Positions 10,366 through 20,578 of a stretch of 24,846 bases of DNA are shown one piece after another. This DNA comes from Willaertia magna. Lineage: Eukaryota > Heterolobosea > Eutetramitea > Acrasida > Naegleriidae. The stretch lies in contig CADWAF010002911.1 of the NCBI GenBank assembly GCA_902984215.1, forward strand, positions 1 through 24,846. Direction: 5' to 3'. Numbering within the stretch: the first letter of the stretch is position 1; every line of letters starts with the position of its first letter. The notes under the pieces were generated by a model. That model did not search any database, was not told where the DNA came from, and saw nothing but the letters and a program-made list of their open reading frames with translations. Both the position numbers and the translations under genes were made by a program.

Positions 10366-11571
10366 ATGACAAATTTAAGATTAGACGTTGTAGAGAATAA
10401 CGCTTCCACCTCTGACTCTACAGCTCCTATAGTAAATGCAAGTGAAGAAGACCAGAAAAATGGTTGTACAACAACAATCTCTACCAAAGTTACCAACGAC
10501 AGTGGTTTCAGTGGTTTATATCCAATGATAGAGAATATTAACAAACAGCTAGATGTACGTTGTGAGGAATTGTCAAATAAACTTGATAAAGTAGATGAAC
10601 AATGTTGTGGTTTAGTAAAGGGCGTATCTGAAAAAGTTAAGGAAGTAAAAGAACATTCTGAAGGTTTAGCAAAAGAACTCTCTGAAAACGTTAGCTTGGT
10701 ACATGAACATTGTAAAGGTTTAGACAAAACAGTATCAGAAAAACTACCAGAACAATTTAAAGAATATTGTAATGTTTTAAACGAAGAATTGACACAAAAA
10801 TTTAACTCAAAAGTCGACGAACGTTGTAATGATTTAAACAAAGAATTACAAACGTTGAGTGAAAAAACAGCAACTATCAATGATAATTTGCTTAAAGAAA
10901 TTGACAATAAGATTAAGGAACAAACAAAGCAAACTGCAATGGATAATCAAAAGGTTGAGGAAAAATTAGAATCCCAAATTATTCAAATCACAACTACTAA
11001 CTGGTTACTCAAAGCAATTGCAGGTTTACTATTCGTATTAATTATTTTACAAATGTTTACAATCTTTTCCAGTAACAATCCTTTTTCTGGCACTTCCTTA
11101 AGTGTTAACACTTTTTCTACAACAAAAAAGGAACCTGTTAGTGTTAGTATTAAACAATTAGGAAAGGATTTAAATATTATGGGTGCTGAAGAAAAACTAT
11201 TAAGTTTTTTGTCAAAGTACTCAAACGATAAGGAATTTATCAAATCACATTCTTCAAGTGAAGCTTCTCTTAATGTTATATTTACAAAAGTTGGATCTAG
11301 AAGATTAACTGAAAGCTTTCCTTTCTATCAGTGGAATACTTTAAAAGAAAGTTTAACTAATAAGGCACCAGTTCTATTTGTTTATGTTCACACAACTTTT
11401 GGAGTTGAGGCAACATCACTTAATGATCTTAATGAATTTAATACAGAACATGGTATTGCAAACTACATGACTGAATGTGAATTTGATTTGGAAAATTCAA
11501 TTTTTAAAGAAGTTAAATCAAGCAATTTCAGAAAGACAATTAATGATTTATTATTCCAGACTTTACAATAA
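10366..11571 (+). CDS. single-pass membrane protein with Cys-containing helical repeats
   Basis: A 401-aa protein of unrecognised family. Residues 1-55 are polar and Ser/Thr-rich. Residues about 60-210 are a long helical or coiled-coil region with a repeat of 18-19 residues, pattern (V/F)xExC..L.K: for example VDEQCCGLVKGVSEKV and VHEHCKGLDKTVSEKL. The Cys positions are 66, 80, 116, 135 and 154, with Ser at 98. A membrane helix follows at about 213-233. The C-terminal 165 residues form a separate, probably globular domain with a GSRRLTES motif. That domain resembles the C-terminal domain of the next gene, so the two look paralogous. No signal peptide is seen. The stop codon overlaps an AATAAA at 11567-11572, and the next ATG is only 42 bp away. 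Topology and function are unknown. Confidence 0.75.
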   Translation: MTNLRLDVVENNASTSDSTAPIVNASEEDQKNGCTTTISTKVTNDSGFSGLYPMIENINKQLDVRCEELSNKLDKVDEQCCGLVKGVSEKVKEVKEHSEGLAKELSENVSLVHEHCKGLDKTVSEKLPEQFKEYCNVLNEELTQKFNSKVDERCNDLNKELQTLSEKTATINDNLLKEIDNKIKEQTKQTAMDNQKVEEKLESQIIQITTTNWLLKAIAGLLFVLIILQMFTIFSSNNPFSGTSLSVNTFSTTKKEPVSVSIKQLGKDLNIMGAEEKLLSFLSKYSNDKEFIKSHSSSEASLNVIFTKVGSRRLTESFPFYQWNTLKESLTNKAPVLFVYVHTTFGVEATSLNDLNEFNTEHGIANYMTECEFDLENSIFKEVKSSNFRKTINDLLFQTLQ

Positions 11572-11613
11572 ACTGTTGAATTTGACGAGAGTGTTAAATG
11601 TTTTCATAAAAAA

Positions 11614-12423
11614 ATGCTCAAACGTAACAACTACATTGAGGATGACATTAGCAATTGCTCTGTTAGTTATCCTTCCTGGTCTAATAATCACAGCAGAAAT
11701 TTAATTTATGAAGGTTATAACGATAATGTAGGATATTTAAATGATGAACAAAACCCGTCAGAAGTATCTGAGCTTCAAGTCTATCATGATGATAGATGGG
11801 ATTATATCAATAACAAATTAAATCTGTTAATATTCATTGTTTTATTTCAATTTTTTTTTACAACATTCGTTATTTTATTTGCTGGAGATTTAAGAAATTG
11901 GCTTAAAAGTAACAAAACTAATTCTCCACAACAGTATTATTCGCCACAAGAGACCACCGACGCTGACAATAACATTTCAAAAGTGTTTGTACTGCCTGTA
12001 GTAGATAGTACTAAATTATCTCAAAATTTATTAGTTGAATTTCTTAACAATCAAGCTAAAAGTCAAATGTTAAAAGTGAGATTCTATAATTCTGACTTTC
12101 GAAAAGAAGAATCAATTAGACATTTAATTATTCCAAAGTTGATGACAACTGAAAGACTTACAGAAGATATTAGAATTAATTTTATTGAATCATTGAAATT
12201 AAAATACAATGCAGCTTCTGTATCACTTTTAATCGTTAGAAACAAGTATGATATGGATTTACCCTCCATTGCCCCAACTTTACTATCTTTTAAGGATGAT
12301 TATCCTATCGTTTCTTATATCTCTACTTGTGTTTGGAATGTTTATAACAATGCATTTGAAGTTAACTCAAACGACAAGTACTTATTCCTAGATTTTTTAC
12401 AAAACATGTCTTACCTTAAATAG
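11614..12423 (+). CDS. single-pass membrane protein, C-terminal paralogue of the upstream gene
   Basis: A 269-aa protein of unrecognised family. A polar, Asn/Asp-rich N-terminus (1-69) lacks the coiled coil of its neighbour. A strongly hydrophobic helix lies at about 70-90. The C-terminal domain (about 120-269) can be aligned by eye with the neighbour: TTERLTEDI against SRRLTESFP, and IVSYISTCVWNVYNNAFEV against IANYMTECEFDLENSIFKE. Both keep the order membrane helix then C-terminal domain. ATG 11614 is the first Met in this frame after the previous gene ends, and the previous stop lies 42 bp upstream. That is too short for a usual independent promoter, so it may be driven from inside the upstream gene or made from a shared transcript. 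The gene is convergent with the RhoGAP gene, 97 bp apart. Confidence 0.72.
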   Translation: MLKRNNYIEDDISNCSVSYPSWSNNHSRNLIYEGYNDNVGYLNDEQNPSEVSELQVYHDDRWDYINNKLNLLIFIVLFQFFFTTFVILFAGDLRNWLKSNKTNSPQQYYSPQETTDADNNISKVFVLPVVDSTKLSQNLLVEFLNNQAKSQMLKVRFYNSDFRKEESIRHLIIPKLMTTERLTEDIRINFIESLKLKYNAASVSLLIVRNKYDMDLPSIAPTLLSFKDDYPIVSYISTCVWNVYNNAFEVNSNDKYLFLDFLQNMSYLK

Positions 12424-12520
12424 CTTGTTTTACAAAATAATATTTTATTTACTCTATTAATGTACAAGATTATAAATAATAATCCTATTACAATTATATG
12501 CACAATAATTATTACAATAT

Positions 12521-15221
12521 TTAATTTAATTTATCAATAGCCAATTTAGATACAGCTATAGATTGTCTATTAACAACAACATTTGATTTCTTCACTTGTT
12601 TAACTCTATTAATAACACTACCACTTGGTAATCTCAATTTTAATTTAATAGTTTCATCCGTTTCAGTGGTTTTAATTACTTTTGGTGTCATTAAATTAGT
12701 TGAAATATTTAATTGTGGTAATTCATTAAACTCATTATAAACAATAGGTGAAGATACAACTGGACGATCATGTGATGGTGAACTTATTAAATCATTATTG
12801 TCACTACTGGTGTGACTAACATTACTTCCATTTCTAGAATGTTGTTTTTGTTGGTTATTATTCTTTTCTTTCTTTAAAGAAATATCTGTAGATAATGCTA
12901 TAGATGGTGGAGATGAATTTGAAGATTCTATATCTTCTTCTTCATCTTCTTCATTATTATTATTATCTAAATAATGTTCATCTTCTGCAAATAAAACTTC
13001 TTCTTCTTTATAATCTTCTTCATTTCTTGGTGAATTAGTACTACTTGATGTAGAAGCTGTATTATTACTACTAACTAAATTACCACCATCATAACCACTA
13101 TTTGTTGAAACATTACTTCTACTACTATTTATATTTGTTGTTGTGTTATTATTTGCACTATTAGAACGTGATTGTCTATTTTCTTCTCCTCCTCTAGGTG
13201 ATATAGTTGTTGTTGTTGCAATATTCGTTGTGTTATTATTATTATTCTTTAATTCTTTATTCATTCTTTCATCACAAATCTTAATTAATTCACCATCAAA
13301 TAAAGCTTTATAATATTCAATTAATAAACAAGTAACATAACTCATTTGTTTAACATATTGTGCAATTAACATTGCATTATCAATTCTAGGTTTAAATAAA
13401 TTCATACTAAAAATTAAAGCTAAATTTGTAGCATTCATCTTATTTTCACTGACATGTTCAGTTACTTCATTTAATAATTTTGTTAATTCATATAAAACAA
13501 CTTGATAATGAATTGGTACATTCTTTGCAATAAATTCTTTTAATTTTTGAATTTGTAAAATTGTTTTTGGTAAATTCATAAATTCAACATTTTGTATAAT
13601 ATCTTGAAATGCTTGGAATGTCATTAAAGGTTCTGGTAATTCTCTAATAAACATTTTTAATACACCTGCAATTGATGGAATAAAATAAGATTTTGTTAAA
13701 TAAGGTATATCACAACGATTATCAATCATTGTAATTAATGATTTTAAATATACTTCATCTGAATTAATACGAAATAATCCTTCAGATTTTAATCCATACA
13801 TACGTAAATATCTAAATAATTGTTCTATACAATTAGGTAATACTTTTATACCATATTCTATATCAATTTCCATAATTTTATCTAATGGTGTACCAAAAAT
13901 CTTTGGTAAAGGAACTTGAAAGATAAATGGAAAATAATGTTTTGGAATTTGAACTACATTCTTTAAATCTTCTTTATCAAAAGATGCATTTCCACAATTT
14001 ATACTTGCTCTATGATTTATCTTATTTGCATTCACACTGTTATTATGATTATTATTTTGTTGTTCAAATTGTTGTTGAAATTGTATTTGAATTTGTAATT
14101 TTTGTAAAAAATCTCTTCTAGCAATATCTGATGAAATTAACACATCTTGTCCGCTACCATTCCCGCCATTTCCATTATTACCGTTATTACCGTTACTATT
14201 ATTCCCAGATTTTTTACAAATAGGTTCTAAAGGTTGATATAAAGCCATTGCTGTAGAAAAATAACAATAATAAGCATAAATAAAAGATTTCATTTGATGC
14301 CAAAATCTATCATCTCTTAATTTCATTTGATAATGAACTTCACCAAAAAATTGAAAATAATTATCATTTAAATTTTTAGAAATTGAATTAAATTCTTCTT
14401 CAACTTTTGAAACTTTTTCAATATATAAAGGATCATATTCTCCATTTTCATTTGGTTTAGTTGAAATACCTTCTTTTTCAGTTACTTTTGGTAATTCTAA
14501 TTTAAAGTTTTCGTAATCGGATTTTGATGATTCAAATTTGTTTTTACAATTTTTGTAATGTTTAAATTCTTTACTTAATTCTGTGGATGTATTTTTAACT
14601 TCATCTAAAACTGTCATCTATTTATTTATTTATTTAATTTATTTATTTAATTAAATATTTTTAAAATTTAAAATTAATACTTACTGTTTGAGATAACAGA
14701 GTAGAAGAAGCTTTAACATTACTTCCAAATTTCTTTAAAGTTTCTGACATTTCCTTATTTGATTTAAATTTTCCAGAATATTCTAAAAATAATTGTGCTA
14801 AAGATTGTTCCTTTTCAATAACATGTTGATTTGCTTTTTGTAAATCATTTAATCTCTTTTCAAGTTTTTTATAGAACTCTATTGAATGATTATATTCATC
14901 TTGTAATGTTAAGAAATTGTGTTTAATTTCTATTGGTGGTTTATTTGTGTTGTTACTATTATTGGAAAGTAAATTAGATGATGAAGAGGAAAGTGTTGTA
15001 TTAGAGTTTAATGTGGAAGTATTTGTTGTTGTTGTTGTTGACGAAGTCGTGGGAGGATAAGTGCCACTATACAAAGAAGAAGAAGAATAAGAAGTGTTGT
15101 TATTTGTCTCTGTAAATTCATTAGCAGCAGAAGAACCAAACATTCTAGTTAGTCTTGAACGCCAAGATCCATCATTATTATTATTATTTAAATTTACTGA
15201 ATTACGTGGTGAGTTACTCAT
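12521..15221 (-). CDS. BAR-domain RhoGAP
   Basis: Two exons (15221-14685 and 14617-12521) flank a 67-nt GTAAGT...AATAG intron, giving 877 aa. Residues 1-95 are Ser/Thr/Asn-rich. Residues about 97-315 are helical and charged, as in a BAR or F-BAR-like membrane-curvature domain; the intron falls inside it, which supports splicing over an independent start at ATG 14617. An Asn/Gly- and Gln-rich linker follows. The RhoGAP domain is at about 420-620, with the arginine finger at R462 (EGLFRINSDE), the LKMFIRELPEPLM signature and NLALIFSMNLFKP. The C-terminal 255 residues are low-complexity, with acidic and Asn/Ser tracts. The protein should speed GTP hydrolysis by Rho/Rac/Cdc42-type GTPases at curved membranes. 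The precise target is not visible. Confidence 0.88.
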
Positions 15222-15636
15222 TGTATATTTAATTGTTGTGTTTGTTGTGTTTGTTATTGATTATTACTACAAGTAATAACAATTTGTTTTGTTGCTATGT
15301 ACAGGAAATAAAAAAGTTATAAAGGTCAAGAATAGACAATCCAAGTTTTCGCTTGAAGAGTTTGTTGCTTTTTTTTTCTTATGAAATTTTTTTACGTCAA
15401 CGATATGTCAAAGGGATATTCCTCATTATTATCCCTTAAAGGCTATCGCGGTTGTTAGGGCTTTTGTCATTCTTCTATCATCTAATAAGCTTTTTGTTGA
15501 TCGATTCGTGCACGAATCGTGTGGCATAGTATAGCACAAGCTGTGTTACTTGCAAATGTCTTAAAGATTGATTGTTGTTTGCTTATAATTTACAGAAATA
15601 ATTTACATTTACTTTTATTAAGTTAAAATCCATGCT
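15222..15636. promoter_or_regulatory. upstream region of RhoGAP gene with perfect 18-bp palindrome
   Basis: This 415-bp gap lies between the RhoGAP start and the 3' end of the Abp1-like gene, so it should hold the RhoGAP promoter and the Abp1 3' UTR. A perfect palindrome CGATTCGTGCACGAATCG is at 15502-15519, unusually GC-bearing for the region. No further element is assigned. Confidence 0.5.
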
Positions 15637-17283
15637 TTATCTCTTTTCAACATAGTTTGAAGGGATGAAACCTTGTCTGCCTGATTCGTTTTCTGCTAAC
15701 CACCAATCTCCTTCTTCTCTAACTAAATATAATACGTCTCCTTCAACGAATGGTAATTCTTCATCGTCATTTGGTTCAAAATCAAATAAGGCTACTAATT
15801 CTTGTTTCTTTGATTTTGGAACTGGAGGTGGAGGGAGTTTAGTTACCTTTGGTTGTTGAACAACAACAGGAGGTTCTTCTTCAACAACTTCTTCTTCTTC
15901 TTGAACTGGAGGTTGTTCTTCTTCTTGTTCAACATGTTCTTCTTCAAATGTTGGTGGATTCTTTGAAATTTGTTTATCCATAAATCTGTAAATTACAAAT
16001 TAATCGTAAAACAAAAATTAGCGCCACATACAAAAAATTAATTGATCAACTGGGTTAGATAAATAAATAAAGAATAATACTTACCCTTGAGGTTTTGGAG
16101 GTTTAGTAAAGACAGGTTGTTGAACTTCCTCTTCTTCTTCTTCTTGTTGTTGAACTTCTTCTTCAACTGGAGCTTGTTCTTCTTCTTCTTGTTGTTGATG
16201 ATGATAAACTTCTTCCTTTGGTTGTTGTTGTTGTAAGAAAGTAGGAGGAGCAAGCTTCTTAACTGCACCAGTACTAACTGGAGCTCTAGGCTTCTCTTGT
16301 TCTTTATTTTCCATAGACATATTTTCAAACTTCTTAAATAAGTCCTTATTACCTCTAACAACAGGAGGTTTTTGTTCAACACTGGTAGTGGTAGAAGTAG
16401 TATTAACAGGTTCTTGTTGTTGATTCTTCCAATATTCTTCAGAATTCTTCTTTAATTGTTGAATTTCATTAACTCTAGAAGTACTTGTAGGAATACTCTT
16501 AGTAGTTGATTCTTCTTGTTGATTTTTAGACCAATATTCTTTTCTTTCATTCGTTTTAGAATAATCTTGTGATCTATCAACTTTTTGATTCTTTAATTCT
16601 TCTTGACGTTTTAATTCTTGTTGTTGTTTCTTCCAAAATTCTTCTTGTTGTGATTTATCAATTGAAACTTCAGTTTTCTTAACTTCTTTATTATGAGTTG
16701 CAATATTTTGTTTTGCTTGTGCAATTGTTATTTCTTTCTTATTAGATGTTTGAGTATAACTAGAACCTGCACCAATCTTAAGTTTTTTAGTCCATGCATC
16801 AAAATCAACATCTTCTTCATTACGACAAGTAACACTTAAATGGAATTTACCTTTTCTATTAATTGTTATTTGTTATCAATTAATTAATTATATTCAATGT
16901 CATCACGTTAAGATATATAGTGTTGACAATAGGAGAGATCAATAAGATCAAATGTTAAAAAAATTAATTTAAATAACTTACAAGTGAAATTCAAAATCTT
17001 TATACCAATTATTGAAATTTCCTTTAAAGATTTGATTTGCAATACCTTCTGGACAATATCCCATTGCAACAAATTTAGTTGCATCATTAATGTTAAATCT
17101 ATAAAGTGCATACATTAATGTACCATCACTTAATTCATCAATACTATCTCTTAAATCATCACCGGATTCTACTTCAATAACTTTATTTGTTGTTCCTTCA
17201 TGTTTAAGAAGTGTCCATTGATTTTTACCATTTAATACATCATCCAATGCTCCTTTTACTTTTGTTAAATCTAGTTTAGACAT
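15637..17283 (-). CDS. Abp1/drebrin-like actin-binding protein (ADF-H plus SH3)
   Basis: Three exons (17283-16982, 16855-16085 and 15985-15637) with introns of 126 and 99 nt give 473 aa; all junctions are GT-AG and keep frame. Residues 1-135 form an ADF-H domain of the Abp1/drebrin/coactosin type, with YALYRF and the NEEDVDF segment typical of Abp1. The middle is helical and Glu/Gln/Lys-rich, with three Trp motifs (EEFWKKQQQ, KEYWSKNQQ, EEYWKNQQQ; W175, W209, W243) exactly 34 residues apart. Acidic and Pro/Gln-rich stretches follow. The C-terminal SH3 domain (about 418-473) has ALFDF, GDWWLA and PSNYV. Such proteins bind F-actin through ADF-H and link it by SH3 to endocytic and Arp2/3 machinery at the cortex. 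Confidence 0.92.
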
Positions 17284-17844
17284 TTTTTATTGATTTTGAT
17301 TTTTAAAAAGGTTTAATGATTGGTTACTTGATGATGTCAACAACACACTATGTTATAAATTCTTGTTACTGTCATTTATAGAAATACATAGTTATTAATT
17401 TTTTAATTTTTACATTAACAAATGTATTTTTTAAAAAATAATTAAAAATTAAATCCAAATACTTAATTTATTATTACCAAGTCGTTTGTTAAAAATATTA
17501 TTTAAAAATAATTAACAAATTAAGTAATAACAAAAATTTATAAAATATCAAATTTAAATATTAAAAAACAATATAAATAAGTAATTTTAATTTTAATAAT
17601 TTGTAATTAAAAATAAATAATTTAAATATAAATATATAAATTAATTATATTAAAGTAAAATATTAAATATTTAATTATTATATTTTTATTACTAATAATA
17701 ATTAAATATTTCAATAATAATTTTAATAATAAAAAATTGTTTGAATATTATAATAATAAATAATATTTTTAATTCATTCAATATAAATCAAAAAATAAAA
17801 AATCAAATTAATTTTTTTTTCAAAAAATTATAAAAAAAAAAGAA

Positions 17845-18420
17845 ATGTATTGAAAGGTAAGAAGAATTATTAAAAAAATAAAATGTTATTTATTAATAAT
17901 ATTAAATTTTTATTATAATAATAAACTAAAGCCTAAACCAATAATTTATAAAAATAAAAATAATAACAATATTAAAAAATTAAAAACAATTATTAATAAC
18001 TATAATAAAAATAATTTTTGATATAATGAGATTTTAGATTTTGTTTATAAAAATATTTGTTATTAATAGAGAATTGATAAATTTTTAAAAAATATATTTA
18101 AAATTTTATTAAATAAACTAAAAAATAAATTTACTAAATTTAATAAAATATTATTATTTATTAAATCATTAAAAAAATAATATTTTAATGACTGTTTTAA
18201 AAATGTAAAGTATAAATATAAAAAAAGTAGAAAAATAAATATTAATAGATATTATTATATATTTAATAATAAAATCAGATTTCTTAATTTTAGAAATTAT
18301 TTAAAAAATACAAAAATTAAAAATAATATTATAATTAATATTATTTATAATATTTATATTAATAAATAAAGATAATAAAATATATTTTAAATAAAATTAA
18401 TACAACTATTATTTCAATGA
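17845..18420 (+). pseudogene. stop-interrupted reading frame, unidentified lysine/asparagine-rich protein
   Basis: From ATG 17845 one frame continues without frameshift to about 18366, with only five stops (TGA, TGA, TAA, TAG, TAA) in about 174 codons. Stop-free runs reach about 55 and 62 codons, where DNA of this composition should stop about every nine. Segments read as helical and basic, for example YNEILDFVYKNICY and RIDKFLKNIFKILLNKLK. Further stops cluster after 18366 (TAA, TAA, TAA, then TGA TGA near 18418), suggesting the end. The family is not recognised. It is either a decayed gene or one using a reassigned code. Confidence 0.45.
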
Positions 18421-18839
18421 TGATTTAGTAATTATTTGTAATTAATAAATAAATTTTTTATTTTTTAAAATAATTATTACTATTAATAATAATATTCTTT
18501 TATATTATTATAGCAATAAAAAAAATAAATTTTATAATTTTAAAATTATTATCAAAATAATTAATTAAGAATTATTTTTTTTATTTAATTATTTTTTAAT
18601 TTAATCAAATTAAATAAAAATATTAAAAATATTTTTTTATATATTATTTAATTAATTTTATGAATATTTGATTATATTATTTATTGATTTAAATTAAAAT
18701 ATTAAATTGAATTTTATAAAATTTTTTATAATTTAAAAAATATTAAAAAATAATATTGTTATTATAATTTTTAGACAAATTAAGTAATAAATATTTAGTT
18801 ATTTTAAAATTATTAAATTTGTTTGAAATAAAATAATTT

Positions 18840-19200
18840 TTTTAATAGTAAAAAGAAATAAATTTTTTATAATAAATTATTTTTTAAATAAAACTTGTTA
18901 ACCTGTTTTGGTTTTAAAAGTTTTGAAATAATTTTATTAAAATTGTTTTTAGAATTAAATTAAAAATGTTTGTCTTTTATAAATGAAGAAAATATAATCT
19001 TAGACAAATTTTATTTATGTACAAAATTTAATAATTTTATTTTTTCTATTTCGTTCTAAATAATTATTATTTTTTTTATTATATATACTTTCATCAACTG
19101 TGATCATTAGTTATTTTTTTAATAATAATTTATTTGCAAATTTTTCATCTAAAAAAAGAAATTTCCTAGTAAAAAATATTAAAACATTATTTTAAAAACA
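18840..19200 (-). pseudogene. stop-interrupted protein-like frame containing LMITVDES
   Basis: One minus-strand frame reads through about 120 codons with TAA at positions that suit Gln. The best part is a 31-codon stop-free run beginning LMITVDESIYNKKNNN. A VDES segment followed by basic and Asn-rich residues is reminiscent of the first catalytic Asp region of some DDE transposases, but the other catalytic residues were not found. The assignment is weak. Confidence 0.28.
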
Positions 19201-19501
19201 AATTTTTTACTACATACAATACTTAAAAATTTATAGAGCTAGAAAAAATTATTTTTGTTATATCTTTTTAAATAATTAATAATTTACAAAAATTTTAATA
19301 AATTTAATTTAATATTGTAAAAATATAATATTGTAATAAATTATATGAATACATTAATTAATTGTAAATAATAAGAATTAAATAAAGATTATTTTGTATT
19401 TACTTATTATATTATTAAAATTTAAACAGTGCATATCACCGTTAATAATATAAATAAAGATTTTCTATTGTAAGTTCAAATCTGTAGATATATTACTTAA
19501 T

Positions 19502-20578
19502 TTATTATTGTTTTGCTTTTTTTTTTAAATAATGGTATTAATGTTATTTTAATAAAAAGGAATTTCTTTTTATGTTATAATAAATAATATTTTTTACACA
19601 TAACATTATTTCAATAAAAAAAAATTTCTTTTTATGTTACAATAAATAAATATAATAGTTTTAAAAAATAAAAAATAATTAATCAATAGCTAAATTGAAA
19701 ATTTTAATAGTAAACTTAACTTTTTTTGTAAAACAAACTTTTATAAAACAATTCTTTTTTATAAAAATATTAAAAAACATAATATTAATTTATTTCATTT
19801 ATTTTTTTTAAAAAGAGAACTAATTAAGAAATATAAAAATTTATAAAAGAAATAAAACTACTTTTATATGAAAAAAAGAATTAAAAGTTATTATAGAAAA
19901 AGTTAAAAGAAATATAAATTTATAATAACAACAATAATACATATTTATTAGCTAATTGCTTATGAAAATTTTAATTTGTTATTGTTTTGTTTTTTTTTAA
20001 AATAAAAGTGTTAACGTTATTTTAATAAAAAAAAATTTCTTTTTATATTATAATAAATAATAACTTTCATATATAATAATTTTAAAAAATCCCACATAAC
20101 GATATTTCAATAAAAAGAAATTTCTTTTTTTATTATAATAAACAATATTTTTTACATAACATTATTTCAATAAAAAAATTTTTTTTTTATATTACAATAA
20201 ACAATACCTCTTATACATAACAATTTTAAAAAATAAAAAAAAACTAATTTAACAATAATTAAATTGAAAATTTTAATAAAAATAAGAAATTACTTAAACT
20301 TAACTTCTCTTTTACAAAACAAACTTTTGTAAAACAATTTTTTTATAAAAATATTAAAAAACATAATGACAATTTATTTTATTCATTTTTTTCAAAAAGG
20401 AAACTAATTAAAGAATATAAAAAACTTAAAAAAAAGATAAAAGTCATATATAAATATATAAAATTACTTTTACATAAAAAAATAATTAAAAGCTGCTATA
20501 GAAAGAAATAAAAGAAATATAAATTTATAATAATAACAATAATAAATATCTATCAATTAATTACTTACAAAAATTATT
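19502..20578. repeat. diverged tandem duplication, two units of about 475 and 600 bp
   Basis: Unit A (about 19502-19978) and unit B (about 19979-20578) share the same order of landmarks. These are TTATTGTTTTG plus a T-run, AATAAA...AAATTTCTTTTTAT arrays, ATTAAATTGAAAATTTTAATA (exact or nearly so), AAACAAACTTTTATAAAACAATT, ATAAAAATATTAAAAAACATAAT, and GAAATATAAATTTATAATAA near the end. Unit B is longer because it has one more copy of the internal sub-repeat and a short insertion before its last third. No terminal inverted repeats or target duplications are visible. Confidence 0.8.
19531..20216. repeat. short sub-repeats of about 60-90 bp, five copies
   Basis: Five diverged copies start near 19531, 19601, 20006, 20096 and 20156, two in unit A and three in unit B. 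The core is TAACATTATTTCAATAAAAA followed by GAAATTTCTTTTTAT, then ATTATAATAAATAATA and a T-run with ACATAAC. The sequence AAAAAGAAATTTCTTTTT inside the core (clearest in the 20096 copy) is palindromic, so each copy could form a short hairpin. Confidence 0.7.

Noticed and set aside
10356..10907. 183-aa minus-strand Ser/Cys-rich ORF
   Set aside because: It is the antisense shadow of the coiled-coil membrane protein gene.
16038..16382. 114-aa minus-strand Lys/Leu-rich ORF
   Set aside because: It overlaps exon 2 of the Abp1-like gene in another frame and its composition is that of a frame-shadow of Glu/Gln codons.
2132..17283. Alternative genetic code for the whole window
   Set aside because: Island genes have long frames free of all three stops, use CAA for Gln and TGG for Trp, and end at normal TAA or TGA stops, so the standard code applies there.
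19502..20578. CRISPR-like array
   Set aside because: The repeats are diverged, AT-only, without uniform spacers, and the context is eukaryotic.
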